Shown: positions 33,314 through 44,221 of the stretch, piece by piece
Layout of the letters: the number at the start of each line of letters is the position of its first letter
Numbering within the stretch: position 1 is the stretch's first letter
Assembly: GCA_020543525.1 (NCBI GenBank)
Contig: JAHYIO010000006.1
Span: forward strand, 1,550,001 to 1,614,000
Source of the DNA: Coriolopsis trogii
Lineage: Eukaryota > Basidiomycota > Agaricomycetes > Polyporales > Polyporaceae
Reading direction: 5' to 3'
DNA length: 64,000 nucleotides
Position numbers and translations under genes: made by a program
Notes under the pieces: model-generated
Database searches by the model: none
The model's input: only the letters and a program-made list of their open reading frames with translations
Told to the model about the DNA's origin: nothing

Positions 33314-36300
33314 TGAGTGTTCGCATTGCGCTCACGCAGATCACATACCACATGTAGACGAGGTGGAATGCCCTTTACACCCGTGCCCGGCTTGGTGAGC
33401 AGGAGCATTGGGCTAGTGTTGCGCGCATTAGTCATCCGCCAGCGGCCGGATCGCAAGTACGCATCGCGTTTCTCAATCCAACTTGCGCGGTGCGCATCCG
33501 GACACTTCGAGGGACGCCAGGAGTAAATTTTCGTCTCATCTATGAGCGGGATGCGATGATTGATTGCACGGAGAGGTGGCAATGGTGAGTCGCTCGCCTC
33601 CTTGCAGATAGAAGCAGCATACTCACGTAATTCCCGTCGAGCAGATTCAAGTTTGTCCTCGAGAAACTCTGCAGCCCGGGATTCCAGTACGCGCACCTGT
33701 TTACCTTCCAGGGGCAAGGGTGCAATACTTCCCAGGACAACAGCAGTAGGATTGAATCCGATAGATACCTTGTGCTGAAACAGGAAGGGAGTGCCAAGAA
33801 TCAGGTCGTAGTTGAGTATGTTCATGATATCAAAATACCGGTCAGTTTTGACTCGTTGGTACTCAATTTTTGCACGACAGCCATAGTTGATCTTCGCACG
33901 AGAGCCCTGTATAGCTAATTGTACAGGTAATGCCTTCTCGAGTTCAAAAGTCTCGACATTCAGCTGATGCGCAAGCTTAGCAGACATGAAGTCCGACAGC
34001 GAGCCAGAGTCAATCAATGCACGAGCTGGCTGGCCATTTACCAACACAACAACTACAATAGGATCTGGCACGAGACGCTTCAAGTCCTTGGTTGAAGACG
34101 CGTTGCGCTGAAGGGTCACCAACTCGCCCTCCGGAGTGCCGCTTTTGCGCACGCGCCCAGGAAGCACTGCGTTCAGCTCGCAAGTCCCGGTAGATAGGTC
34201 CAAGATATCGGACGGCTCGCCCGGTACAAACAAAGTAACCAGGCTGTCGTCCGGGTCATATGACCCACCCGGCGAGTTGGACGTCAGATAGCTCATCTGG
34301 GCTGAGGGCTGAAACTGCCGTCGCGCGTGAGTCGCGTAATAGTTGGGCAGATCAAAATGGACATTTTCTAACAACTCGGTAGGCACGTACATGGCCAGAC
34401 CTAGGTAGAAGTCGGTCACCCGAACGGCCTTCCGCATCGGCCATTGGAAGCAAGTGAAACGCTCGCCCCGATCGTTGTGGTCTTGCTTGGGCCAGGGAAA
34501 GGTATTGTTGAGAATGCGCTCAGCACCCAAGGCCAGCGCATGGCCCATAGGCTCACCATCCTCCCGAAGAAAACAATGCTGATGGTCTTGCGCAGGCTCG
34601 AATGTATGAACGACCATCTGCCGGTACCAGCGCGGCAGATTAAACTGGGAATTCCTAAGGCGAGACGATTCGACTAGGGTGTCAAACTGATAGTGCATTA
34701 TGACATGCAGCGAAGGTGAGGTTCGGTACACCTTTGCATTATACTCATCTCCGTCGTCGAAGCCAGCTGCTGGGCAACAATATGGCCCATACTTGTTCAA
34801 GAGGTCCTCTGCACGCAGCGCGTACAGGTCACCAATCCGGGTACGAGGCAGACCTTCGGCTGCAGTCTGTGGCAGCATAATATCTTCACATATCTCACCC
34901 GTGTCTGAGTCTTCTGATTCGCGCAGGCTGTGATATGAAGGCGGAAGTGACTTGGAGTCCTCATCAAGGTCATCATACACATATAGTGAAGGTTTGTTCC
35001 TGATGGTCTCAAAATCGCGTGATAGTTCTGACTGACATTCGTCATACAGATCGTCGAAGTCTTGAGTCATATCCTCAACTTCTTCCATGAGGCTACCGCT
35101 TGTCCAATGACAATACGGTCCGATTGAGTACAGTGCCAGGCTGCCGTTACTCTCCGTGGTGGCGGCAAGCTCGCGCAGCTGATCCACCGTGCTAGAGCTC
35201 GAACCCACTCCCATGTGGAAGGAGGTGAGTCCGGGGGGCTTCCCATTCCGGCTTGACTTCACCTTATTGTTCTGCGGACACTGACGCGCAAAATGGCCAG
35301 TCTGTTGGCAAATAAAACATTTTCCAGCAGCGGAGAGCTCCTCCTTCTGCTTCTGCGACAGCTGTGGAGTTTGCCCGGTCCGAGAGCTCGAGGTTGCATT
35401 CGGATTAGCTCGGTTACGGCCATTGTATGTACCCTGTCTAGGCCGAGAGTCAGAATACATTCGCCTCTGTGAGTCCCGAGGGCGCTGCATCCCGGAACGT
35501 GTGTCTGCAGGCTTATGACCATTGAACTGACGAGGTGACGCCTTCCGGTTGTTATCTCGTCGAAAGCTCGGGTTGCCGTTGGCACCAGAGTGAGCCGGGC
35601 GGTGGTCCAATCCACCCGAGCCTCGGTCACGGTGCTGCCGCTGCCCTAGTCTGTCGGAGAGCCTATTGGCAACCTCAATGTATTCCGCAGTACGGACAAT
35701 CTTAGAATAAGCATGCGCCGGCGTGATCTTCTGCTTCCAGAGCTCTTGCTGGAGGTGGACATCAAGTCCCTTCCAGAGGCGGTCCCGGCGCTCACGCTGA
35801 GAAACCAGTCCTACCATATTGCACAGATTTTCGAGTTCGTGCAAATACTCGCGGATTGTCCGTCCATTTTGGCGGCAGCGGTTCAGTTTCTCCTGGACTT
35901 GAAGACGATAATCTGCGGGGAAACAGTAGTTGAATAGTTCAATAAAGAACTTCTGCAGTGTCCACTTATGTGGTGCATCCGAGACGGTGGTCTCGAAGAA
36001 ACTGTAAGCATTACCAGTAAGAAAGTTCGAAGCGTATGAGACTACACGCTTCGGATCTACATCGTAGGCTTCGAAATATTGAGTACATTGTCTCATGAAC
36101 TTGTGGAACGACTGAGCATCGGCCCTTCCATCATATGGGTCCGGCTTCTCAGGCTTGAGCCTAAACTTCTTCATCTTCGGATGGTCGTCATCCGAGCCGT
36201 CTGTTGCGGAAGAGACATCGCTCGGGTCATCCGAGCTTTCTACGCGCAGCCCGCGCCCTCCGGCCTCGGAAGAGTCACCCACCGAGTGCGAGGACGAGCT

Positions 36301-37809
36301 GCCTGAGGAATCACTTGGTGGTCCACCACCAAGTCCAACCATATGCTCAAAGGCTCGGCCGAGATAGCTACCCGGCTCGAGCTGTGAGATCGGCTTGAGT
36401 GAAGCTTTGTGCTTGTTGCGCTTGCGAAGAGGATGCTTGACCACCGGCGACGAGGTGCCCTCATCCTCGGTCGTCGGACGGTGCTCGGACCGCTTGCGCG
36501 ACTTGTGCGACTTCTTGGTCTTCTTTGAGCCTGTTTGCGGCGGATTGCCAGAGCTTGCGCGCATACGCTCGACCTCACCATAGAGGCCTTCAACCTTTTG
36601 CTCAAGCTTGCGGTAGTAGTCAACGTCGGCAACAGGCACGACAGACACCTGTTCGGTCTTGGGGGCTGAGACCGGAGGCGGGGACTGCTCAGTCTTAGCA
36701 CGCTTGCGTGCCTCCCAGAACTCCATCATCTCACGTTGTTCGTCGAGATCATAGTTCACTAATATATTGTTCTGCCTGCCTTGGGTAGCATACTGTGAAA
36801 ACTCGCGCCTCTGCGCGTCCGGATCTAGCTCATTGTCCGGAATACCAACCGCGCCCCAATTGCGCGCGTCGATGGTCTTGCCCTTGGCCATAGGGTCAGA
36901 CGGACCCTCCCCACAGGAGGTGATACTCGAAACGGAAGGCTCGCGACGTCTCGCGGCCTGCACCATGTTCATACGGTGGGTGATAGACTCACGTTGCGAT
37001 GGGTTCATATTTCCCTCAGCGACCTCCACGGTTCTTAGCTGAGGTGAAGACAATCTATTGGCATAACTAATACGAGCCAAGCCCTCTTCGGTGGGCAGCG
37101 ACCCGGTACTATGCGTACGACGACGACGACCATGGGCCTTGTACCAAGGCCCTTCATCATCGGTGACATCTTCGACAGTCACCCGATGGGAAACTCCCTC
37201 GCCACCAGCAGGCTCAGAGGCCGCGATAGCTAGATGAGAAACGCCCTTGTGACCAGCAGGCTCAGTGGCCGCGATCACTGCAGGGGAAACGCCCTCGCGA
37301 CCAGCGGGCTCGAAAGCCGCGATCACCGCAGGGGAGAAGCCCTCGCGACCAGCAGGCTCGAAAGCCGCGATCACCGCAGGGGAGAAACCCTCGCGACCAG
37401 CAGGCCCGGAGGCCGCGATCACTGCAGGGGAGGGGACCGTGTTGTCGGTCTGAGGGGCCGCGGCAGGCTCCTGCGAGTGGGAGAGGATGTTCATGACCGC
37501 AGCGTGGTCCGCAACGGTCGATAGAGGGCTGGAGGGAGGAGAGTTAGCAGCAGACAGGATAAAGGACTCACCTGTCGTTGGAGCTTCCGCAGTGGGGATC
37601 TCCATGCGGGGTCGTCGAAGGTTGTAGCGCGAGGACATTGTTGAGGAAACCAGAGAGAGATAAGAGAGTAAAACAAGAGGGGGGGTTCTAGCCGTCGAAA
37701 GGAGAACCAAGTTGATCAGACTCGGGGTAGCCCAGTGCAACGACGAGAGGTCTAGTGAGAGGTAGAGAGATAAGCGAGTAGAGCGATGAGAGTAGACGTC
37801 GGCTGTCAA
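33314..37809 (-). CDS. Gypsy Gag-protease polyprotein (truncated RT)
   Basis: An uninterrupted frame of about 1500 residues runs on the minus strand to the TCAG insertion. The N-terminal region has five or six 16-residue tandem repeats ending EPAGREG. The Gag core contains EKPDPYDGRADAQSFHKFMR, WTLQKFFIELFNYCFPADY and REYLHELENLCNMV. A CCHC knuckle CFICQQTGHFARQC follows (about 35285-35326), then an acidic linker and an aspartic protease with RALIDSGSLSDFMS (about 33980-34025) and LGTPFLFQHKVSIGFNP. RT begins at MLLLTKPGTG and HVVCDLRERN and is cut by the insertion. Gag and protease look intact, so particles could form, but replication would need RT and integrase from another copy. Confidence 0.85.
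37195..37430 (-). repeat. 48-bp tandem repeat in gypsy gag
   Basis: Five to six copies of a 48 bp unit encode SPAVIAA.EPAGREGF variants near the N-terminus of the gypsy Gag. Units toward the middle are almost identical, the outer ones have diverged. Confidence 0.85.
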
Positions 37810-37814
37810 AAATA

Positions 37815-37978
37815 TGAAGCACTCGCAAGTCTGACGACTTGGTGGTACCTCACGAGAAGCGTTCGGGCAGCGAGAAAGACAGGGGTGATGTCTGTGTTGC
37901 CAGAAACTTGTCCGGGCTCATCGCCCTACAGGATCTTATATACTACTATTCGAGCGGAGATTGAATCGGACCGTTACA
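37815..37978 (-). repeat. Gypsy 5' LTR
   Basis: 164 bp, identical to 31455-31618. Its outer side is the target duplication GTATA. Confidence 0.9.
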
Positions 37979-37983
37979 GTATA

Positions 37984-38285
37984 CGCCCTCGAGCTCTGTC
38001 GGTAACCGTCTCCTGGCCCTGGTCCTCCAAGCCTCTTCTGTGTCCTTGCGTGGCTGGCTTTCTACCTGTGTCTATGGCTGTGAACTCGAGCTGATCTGGG
38101 GCTTCTGCTGGCTACTGGGGGCTTCTGACTGCTGGGCTAGGCTGGAGACTAAGGTGACTGGTTCTACTCTGGCTGGCTTGCCGTCCGGATCCGTGTCTCA
38201 AGACCCTTTGCGCGGCGCTCTCGCATCAAACAGGAGTCCCAAGTAGCTGATTGGCCCCTTACTGTGAGTATTGGATGGTGGCGTG
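37984..38285. other. CACTA interior between gypsy and copia-B
   Basis: About 300 bases of the CACTA element left between the two LTR retrotransposons. It is rich in CTGGCTTCT-like words and shows no coding frame of interest. Confidence 0.5.
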
Positions 38286-38852
38286 TGATGAACTCTGAAC
38301 CTGGAAGGCTTGGAGCGACCTGTAAGTCACACAAAGAGAGATCTTCAGTCAGTGAGCGAACGACTATATTGCATAGTTTAGTACCTGTAAGTCACACAAA
38401 GAGAGACTACAAGTACTAGTAAGTAAAGTGTAGTAGAGCATAAGTAATGAGTGAGACTTACTCTTCAGTCAGTGAGCGAACGACTGAAGAGCAGAGGGGC
38501 AAACAGACTGCCTTATATACTGGAGAGAGGAGTGCATGAGTAAGCGAATGAAGCAGTCACATGTTAACCATAGAGCGATGAGTAAGAGTCCGTACTCGGC
38601 GTATGAGTAAGAGCCGAGAGTATTCTGAGTAAAACATAAGGTCTAGAATGTTCCGGTGCATTGTAGAACGCACAGGAAGACAAGGGAACCATATGGTCAT
38701 GGGAATGTACAGTAGTTTCGTAGAGAAAACCGTATATGGTAAGTAGAAACACAGCCTATAGTAAGCGCTATCTAAACATAGGTAAACATGACCATACAAA
38801 GGTTGTGTGCACAACTCCGGACCGGTAGAGCCGTAAATCCAGAATGTCAACA
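38286..38852 (-). repeat. copia-B 3' LTR
   Basis: 567 bp, begins TGTTGACATTC and ends TTCATCA on the minus strand. It contains a direct repeat built on CTGTAAGTCACACAAAGAGA and another on TTCAGTCAGTGAGCGAA. Confidence 0.95.
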
Positions 38853-38861
38853 CTCCCACTC
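38853..38861 (-). promoter_or_regulatory. copia-B polypurine tract
   Basis: GAGTGGGAG on the minus strand lies directly before the 3' LTR, the place where plus-strand DNA synthesis is primed in LTR retrotransposons. Confidence 0.7.
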
Positions 38862-38863
38862 GT

Positions 38864-41800
38864 TCAAGATGCAACGGACACAAGACCTATCTCCTCAACG
38901 AATTTGGCCTGATTGGAGTAAGGCACGTTCTTCGTGAGGGGATCGGCCAATTGGTCCTCAGAAGCGACATAGTAGATCTCGACAGATCCCATCTCGACCT
39001 GTTCACGAATGAAGTGATAACGGATCTCTATGTGCTTGGTACGACGGTCAATGACTGGATTGACAGACAAGAAGATCGAGCCTTGGTTGTCGAGACACAA
39101 AGGCGTCGGATCAGTCACGTCATCTCCGAGTTCATTGCCGAAGGTCCTCAGCCATGCCAACTGACGACAAGTGTCGGAGGCCGCTTTATATTCCGCCTCG
39201 GTCGAGGAGAGCGAAATGGTAGGCTGACGCCTCGATGCCCACGATACAGCACCACCTGCCATCAAGAAGACAAAGCCAGAGGTTGAGTGCCGATCATCAC
39301 GGTCTTCCGCCCAGTCCGAATCTGAGTACGAAATCAGACCGTCATTAGACGCTCCCTTGTAGCGCAGCCGGTACGCCTTTGTTCCCTGAAGGTAACGCAG
39401 GACATACTTGGCATAGTTCATGTGCGCTTCAGAGGGATTGGCATTGTACTTGGATAACCGTGTGACAGAGAAAGCAATATCAGGGCGCGTCCCGAGCATG
39501 GCGTACAAAAGACTGCCAATAAGACTCTGGTAGCGTTGCCTGAATGAATCGGAAGCGGGCTGATCGGTTTTCACCAAAACAGCACCAGCAGGGAGAGGAG
39601 TACGCGACGGTTTACAGTCAGCCATCTGGAAACGCTCAAGGACAGACTGGATATACTCTTCCTGGTCGATGTCGAGTGTTCGAGTGGAACGATCTCGAGT
39701 GATGCAAAGACCAAGGAAGCGCTTGACTGGTCCCAAGTCCGTCATCTTGTACTGCTTAGAGAGAGAGCGCTTGACGTGCTTGATGTGACTAGACTGATCG
39801 CCGATGAGAAGTAGATCGTCGACATAGAGTACGACAATCGTTACGTGTTCCCCCCCTTGTCGCCGATATACGTAGATCCCGGCATCAGAATAGGTCCGTT
39901 GGAATCCCAAGTCAAGAAGCGACTGATGAATCTTCGCATTCCATTGACGCGACGCCTGTTTAAGACCATAGATAGCCTTTTTGAGCAGACAGACGTGATC
40001 TTCCTTCCCAGGAACGACCCAGCCTTCGGGCTGTTCCATGTAGATTTCCTCTTCGAGATCGCCATTCAGAAACGCGGTCTTGACATCCATAGATTCGATG
40101 TCCCAGTCCTCAAGCGCAGCATGCGCAAGAAGATACCGGATAGACTCGAACCGCGCAACCGGAGAGAACGTCTCGTGATAGTCCTCACCCCATACTTGAG
40201 TAAAACCGCGAGCAACAAGACGAGCTTTATACCGCCCATCATGTTTAATGTCATAAACCCAGCGGTTTGAGACGACGTGTCGACCTTTAGGACGAGGAAC
40301 AAGTACCCAGGTCCTGTTCTCGATGAGCGAGTCATACTCCGACTTCTCAGCTTCGCGCCACTTAGGAGCATCAGGCGATCGCATGGCCTCCTTGTGGGAT
40401 TGAGGAATACCAGCTTTCGACTGAGCAGCAGCGAGAAAAGCGAGGAAAGTCTCTGCCTCCCACTGATCTCCATCCGGATCTGTCCGAGCGTCAACATGAA
40501 CCGGGTTCTCGTCACCATAGATGTTGTCCTGAGTCCTACTCGGGTGGGGAATGCCTGCTTTGTCACGACGAGGACGGTCACGAGCAATGCTAGGCTGATT
40601 ATCTCCCACTGGTCTGTTACGACCACGACGGTGAGGAGGATGAGGAGCAGGAACAGGCGGTGGTGTTGGAGGACGATCAGGGGCATTAGCCGGAGCAGGT
40701 GCTTCAGGCGCATCATCGTCTACAGAGTGATCAAGCGGTGGTGGGACATCAAGCGGAATGGGAAGGGGAATGTCCAGGATGTCGTTGGGATCGACCGAGT
40801 CAGAGTCGTCGTTCGAGGACTCATCCGACTGGTCATTCACAAACGGATTATCACTGGGGGCGACAGGTTGATTGCCAGGAAGTTTTCGTGCAGGGAAAGA
40901 CTCTTCATCGAATGTCACATCGCGGGACACGACGATAGAGCGGGTGGCCGGATTCCAAAAACGATACCCCTTGGAACCCTGCTCATACCCCACGAAGATC
41001 ATCTCGACTGCCTTCTTGTCGAGCTTCCCTTCGCGCTTCGCCTTCTGCACATGCACAAAGGCTTTGCACCCAAACACGCGGAAGTAGGAAACGTCCGGTA
41101 TGGTACCGTCCCACAACGTGATAGGGCATTGCCATTTGTGTCGTCGCATAGGTTGACGATTGTAGATATGAACGGCTGCATCGATGGCAAGTTGCCAGAA
41201 ACCGTGACTAAGTCCAGCCTGATGTAACATACACAAAGCCTTCTCGGTGATGGTACGGTTCCAGCGTTCAGCACGTCCATTCTGTTGAGGTGAACCCGCA
41301 ACTGTCTTCTGGTGCTCGATGCCATGCGAATGAAGAAGCTCGCTGAACTCGCTAGACGTGTATTCCCCCCCTCGATCAGAGCGGACTTTCTTGATCTTTT
41401 TACCGGTCTGAGTCTCAGCCCATGCCTTATAGTCGAGGAATGCTTTAACAGCGTCCGACTTGTGCTTAAGGTAGTAGGCGCGAGCAAGACCAGAGTAATC
41501 GTCAATGAAACCGGCAAAATACTTCCATCCTCCGATAGCCTGAGTACGCATCGGTCCATCGAGATCTGTATGGATGAGCTCGAGAACTTCAGTTGCACGC
41601 TTCTCAGAAGGTGGAAAGGGGGCGCGAGTGGATTTGCCAAAGGCACATCCGTCACATGGCTCTTCATCCGCAGGATCAATGGCATCAACTCCCTTGGTGT
41701 TCTTAGGAAGATGACGTACCACGTCCTTGCCCGCATGACCAAAGCGACGATGCCAGGTCTTGAAGCGACGGACATTGAGGTGGACACGCTGACCATTACG

Positions 41801-43519
41801 GAGTTCGAGGAGCGTCCAGTACGTGTTGCTATTCGGGTTGTACCTCGCTTCAAGGATCTTTCGACCCATGATACGAATCGTCGAACCATGTTTGACAGCA
41901 CCATCAGGTAGCTTGTCAAAGATACACATGCGACCTTCGCCTTGGAACAAGGAATAACCATTGCGCTCGATGGAGCCCGTCAAGAAAAGACGACCTTCCA
42001 CATGCGGGATGTAGTAGACGTTGTTGAAGGTGACAGAGACCTTCTGATTATCGATGTAAGTGAACCCTTCAACCGTTCCCGATCCAAGCGCATGGATAAC
42101 ACTACTTTCCCCTGACGCAGCCGTTCCGAAAGGAACAGTGGTCTCGAAAGGCTGGTAGGTGGAGAAGTCAGACATGTCGCCGGTGATATGTTGAGAGGCT
42201 CCTGAGTCCATAAGCCACATGGTCCACTTCGAGCTGTCCGAGGCCATAGCCTCATCATAGAAAGAAGCAGCGATGTTCGAGGGACCCGAAAGTACGTTTA
42301 CAGCTGATACAGACTCAGAGACGACATGCGCATGACTATGAGAAGTAGTGTCCTTGTTCTTCCCCTTGTCCTTGTCCTTATCCCTCTCCTTCTCCTTCTT
42401 CTTGCCCTTGGGACGCTTGTCTGGATGCTTCTTATAGCAGTTGGACTCGTGGTGAGAACTACCGCCACAGAAGGAGCAAGGACCCTTAGGCTTCGGCTTG
42501 GTCTGGGAGACCTTGTTGGCGGACTGTCCGTTCTTGCGCAATGACTCCTCGGCCAAGGTCTTCGACTGGATGTCGTCGAGGGTGATCTTGTTGATGTCCG
42601 TAATAGCCATTAGCGCAGAAACCATGGACTGGTAGGACTCGGGGACCTTCGACAGCAACAGGAGAGCCTGCATGGTCTCACTGAGCTTGACGCCATTGCT
42701 ATCGATGTCGCGAAGGCGGTTGATGATCTTCATCATCTGGTCCTGGAGAGGCTTCGAATCGTTCATGCGAGGCTCTGCAACGAGCGACTTGAACATGCCC
42801 CAGACGTGAGCACTGTTGGGCGTGCCAAACTTCGTCTTGATGGCGGCCCAGGTCTCAGCGGCTGTCATGGTACGAGGAGCAGCACCGTGTTGACCCGGAA
42901 CCTTTGCATCGAGGACGTAGTGGAAGTTCGGTGAGACCCGCATATACATCATGCCGCGAGCCTGCCCATTGAGCTTCTGCCATGCCTCTATGGCGACTAG
43001 TTCCGCCGCAGTGGCAGTGGTACCGGCAGGAGAGGGCTCAGTCTTGGTGCCTTCGACAATCTCCCAACAGCCCATGAAGATGAAGTACCCCTTGAGCTTT
43101 GCAGCCCAGTCATTGTACTGGTTCGCCGAAGAAAGGATAGGGATCGAGTCGATCTTGACGTCTCCCATGATTGAAAGCAGGTACTGAGAAGAGTGGAGAT
43201 AATCCTCGTCGTCGAAGTCTAGAGTGAAGAATATAGGCGCAACAGATGGAAGCGCAGTGACGAGAGGAGGAGGAAGAGTTTCGATTGGAGAGAGATGCGG
43301 AGATGCGACGAGAGGGGTGTCGTATGGGGTGTTAGAGGCGAGAGGAAGCGCTACGACAAGTGGTGTGTCGTAGGGTGTATCGGATGCGACTGGAAGAGCT
43401 GTGTTGACTCCAGCAAGAAACTCCTCGTCTGCTTGGTAGGGAGAGATAGGTTGCCAAGCGAACGATGTGGGATCTTCCGGTAAAGCAACGTTGTTGTACC
43501 GATGAGGACAGGGGCTCAC
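38864..43519 (-). CDS. copia-B Gag-Pol polyprotein, 1551 residues, intact
   Basis: A single open frame encodes all parts. Residues 1-117 are a variable leader with two copies of DTPYDTPLV; the Met at 118 (MGDVKIDS) is an alternative start. Gag covers about 118-410, with a CCHC knuckle at C348, C351, H356, C361. The protease has DSGAS at 438-442. Integrase shows the HHCC finger (H590, H595, C622, C625) and the catalytic triad D652, D715, E751. Reverse transcriptase runs from about 1060 to 1300 with SMDVKTAFLNGDL and YVDDLL at 1232-1237. RNase H has SYSDSDWA and SSTEAEY at 1397-1444. No stop, no frameshift. Gag and Pol are one frame, so their ratio would have to be set by splicing or processing, as in other copia elements. 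Confidence 0.95.
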   Translation of the reverse strand: MSPCPHRYNNVALPEDPTSFAWQPISPYQADEEFLAGVNTALPVASDTPYDTPLVVALPLASNTPYDTPLVASPHLSPIETLPPPLVTALPSVAPIFFTLDFDDEDYLHSSQYLLSIMGDVKIDSIPILSSANQYNDWAAKLKGYFIFMGCWEIVEGTKTEPSPAGTTATAAELVAIEAWQKLNGQARGMMYMRVSPNFHYVLDAKVPGQHGAAPRTMTAAETWAAIKTKFGTPNSAHVWGMFKSLVAEPRMNDSKPLQDQMMKIINRLRDIDSNGVKLSETMQALLLLSKVPESYQSMVSALMAITDINKITLDDIQSKTLAEESLRKNGQSANKVSQTKPKPKGPCSFCGGSSHHESNCYKKHPDKRPKGKKKEKERDKDKDKGKNKDTTSHSHAHVVSESVSAVNVLSGPSNIAASFYDEAMASDSSKWTMWLMDSGASQHITGDMSDFSTYQPFETTVPFGTAASGESSVIHALGSGTVEGFTYIDNQKVSVTFNNVYYIPHVEGRLFLTGSIERNGYSLFQGEGRMCIFDKLPDGAVKHGSTIRIMGRKILEARYNPNSNTYWTLLELRNGQRVHLNVRRFKTWHRRFGHAGKDVVRHLPKNTKGVDAIDPADEEPCDGCAFGKSTRAPFPPSEKRATEVLELIHTDLDGPMRTQAIGGWKYFAGFIDDYSGLARAYYLKHKSDAVKAFLDYKAWAETQTGKKIKKVRSDRGGEYTSSEFSELLHSHGIEHQKTVAGSPQQNGRAERWNRTITEKALCMLHQAGLSHGFWQLAIDAAVHIYNRQPMRRHKWQCPITLWDGTIPDVSYFRVFGCKAFVHVQKAKREGKLDKKAVEMIFVGYEQGSKGYRFWNPATRSIVVSRDVTFDEESFPARKLPGNQPVAPSDNPFVNDQSDESSNDDSDSVDPNDILDIPLPIPLDVPPPLDHSVDDDAPEAPAPANAPDRPPTPPPVPAPHPPHRRGRNRPVGDNQPSIARDRPRRDKAGIPHPSRTQDNIYGDENPVHVDARTDPDGDQWEAETFLAFLAAAQSKAGIPQSHKEAMRSPDAPKWREAEKSEYDSLIENRTWVLVPRPKGRHVVSNRWVYDIKHDGRYKARLVARGFTQVWGEDYHETFSPVARFESIRYLLAHAALEDWDIESMDVKTAFLNGDLEEEIYMEQPEGWVVPGKEDHVCLLKKAIYGLKQASRQWNAKIHQSLLDLGFQRTYSDAGIYVYRRQGGEHVTIVVLYVDDLLLIGDQSSHIKHVKRSLSKQYKMTDLGPVKRFLGLCITRDRSTRTLDIDQEEYIQSVLERFQMADCKPSRTPLPAGAVLVKTDQPASDSFRQRYQSLIGSLLYAMLGTRPDIAFSVTRLSKYNANPSEAHMNYAKYVLRYLQGTKAYRLRYKGASNDGLISYSDSDWAEDRDDRHSTSGFVFLMAGGAVSWASRRQPTISLSSTEAEYKAASDTCRQLAWLRTFGNELGDDVTDPTPLCLDNQGSIFLSVNPVIDRRTKHIEIRYHFIREQVEMGSVEIYYVASEDQLADPLTKNVPYSNQAKFVEEIGLVSVAS

Positions 43520-44206
43520 GGCACAATTGTACCAACCGTCGCTTTGAAGGTGGGCGTCGACTTGTTCGTCAGAGTCCCAAACGTGTGGAAGATCCTCGCA
43601 GGATTCCTCGTTGCCTGAGCTGTCAGAGGATGCTTCTGTCGAAGTATCAACGATGTCCTCGACTTCAGACTCAGAGGAATGAGGAGATGCTGGAAGAGTC
43701 GGCTCCAGAACGGTGGTTCAAAGTATACGCGATGATTGACGTGCCACGTGCGAGAAAGGTGGACAGGGGCACCTTTTGAGGTGAACCAGAGAGCCAGTAA
43801 GCCGAAATTACCGACAATCCGGGTAGAAGTCGCCAACTGTGCCCAAGAAACGCTATAGTAACTACCGAGGCAAAAAGGTATCGTAAGGAGGGTCCGAACG
43901 GTTGTCCTCCGGTCCAAAGGTGCTAACCACCCCGGGTACAACAGCTGGCGGGCGCAAGTGCGTGGCCTGGCTGAGGGATGCCTGAATCACCCAGGTGCCT
44001 CGAGAGCACAACAGGTGTTACAACGATAGTAGACTAGAGACTGACTACGAAGCGCTCAGGGCTGCGTCACGAGCGCAGAAATGTCCCCCTGGCAGCAGTG
44101 TCGGCGGGCACAGTCAAGAGAGTAGGAAAGTGGGATGCACGGGCAGAGAGTCGACGTACAAAGAGTTGTGCGCAGAGGTGTCGACAGAGAAGCAACCGAT
44201 TAGAGC

Positions 44207-44221
44207 GCAGGGCTCATAACC
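44207..44221 (-). promoter_or_regulatory. copia-B primer binding site (half tRNA-iMet)
   Basis: GGTTATGAGCCCTGC on the minus strand abuts the 5' LTR. It is complementary to the anticodon arm of initiator tRNA-Met and identical to the site in copia-A, although the two elements are otherwise dissimilar. Confidence 0.85.

Larger units (their letters stand above)
31455..37978 (-). mobile_element. Gypsy-type LTR retrotransposon, pol deleted
   Basis: A 6524 bp insertion with 164 bp LTRs at 31455-31618 and 37815-37978 that are identical by eye, flanked by the 5 bp duplication GTATA (31450-31454 and 37979-37983). On the minus strand the LTR begins TGTAACGG and ends GCTTCA. A GGAGGG tract before the 3' LTR can act as polypurine tract. 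The primer binding site is not obvious: TATTTTTGACAGCC follows the 5' LTR and matches no tRNA end I know. Gag and protease are present, but only the first part of reverse transcriptase remains; RNase H and integrase are gone. A TCAG element (31976-33313) is inserted in the RT segment. Confidence 0.9.

Noticed and set aside
37234..37524. Plus-strand repeat protein opposite the gypsy gag repeats
   Set aside because: It is the opposite-strand reading of the 48 bp gag repeat.
40277..41227. 316-residue plus-strand open frame opposite copia-B pol
   Set aside because: Antisense shadow of the integrase to RT region; no start context or motif of its own.
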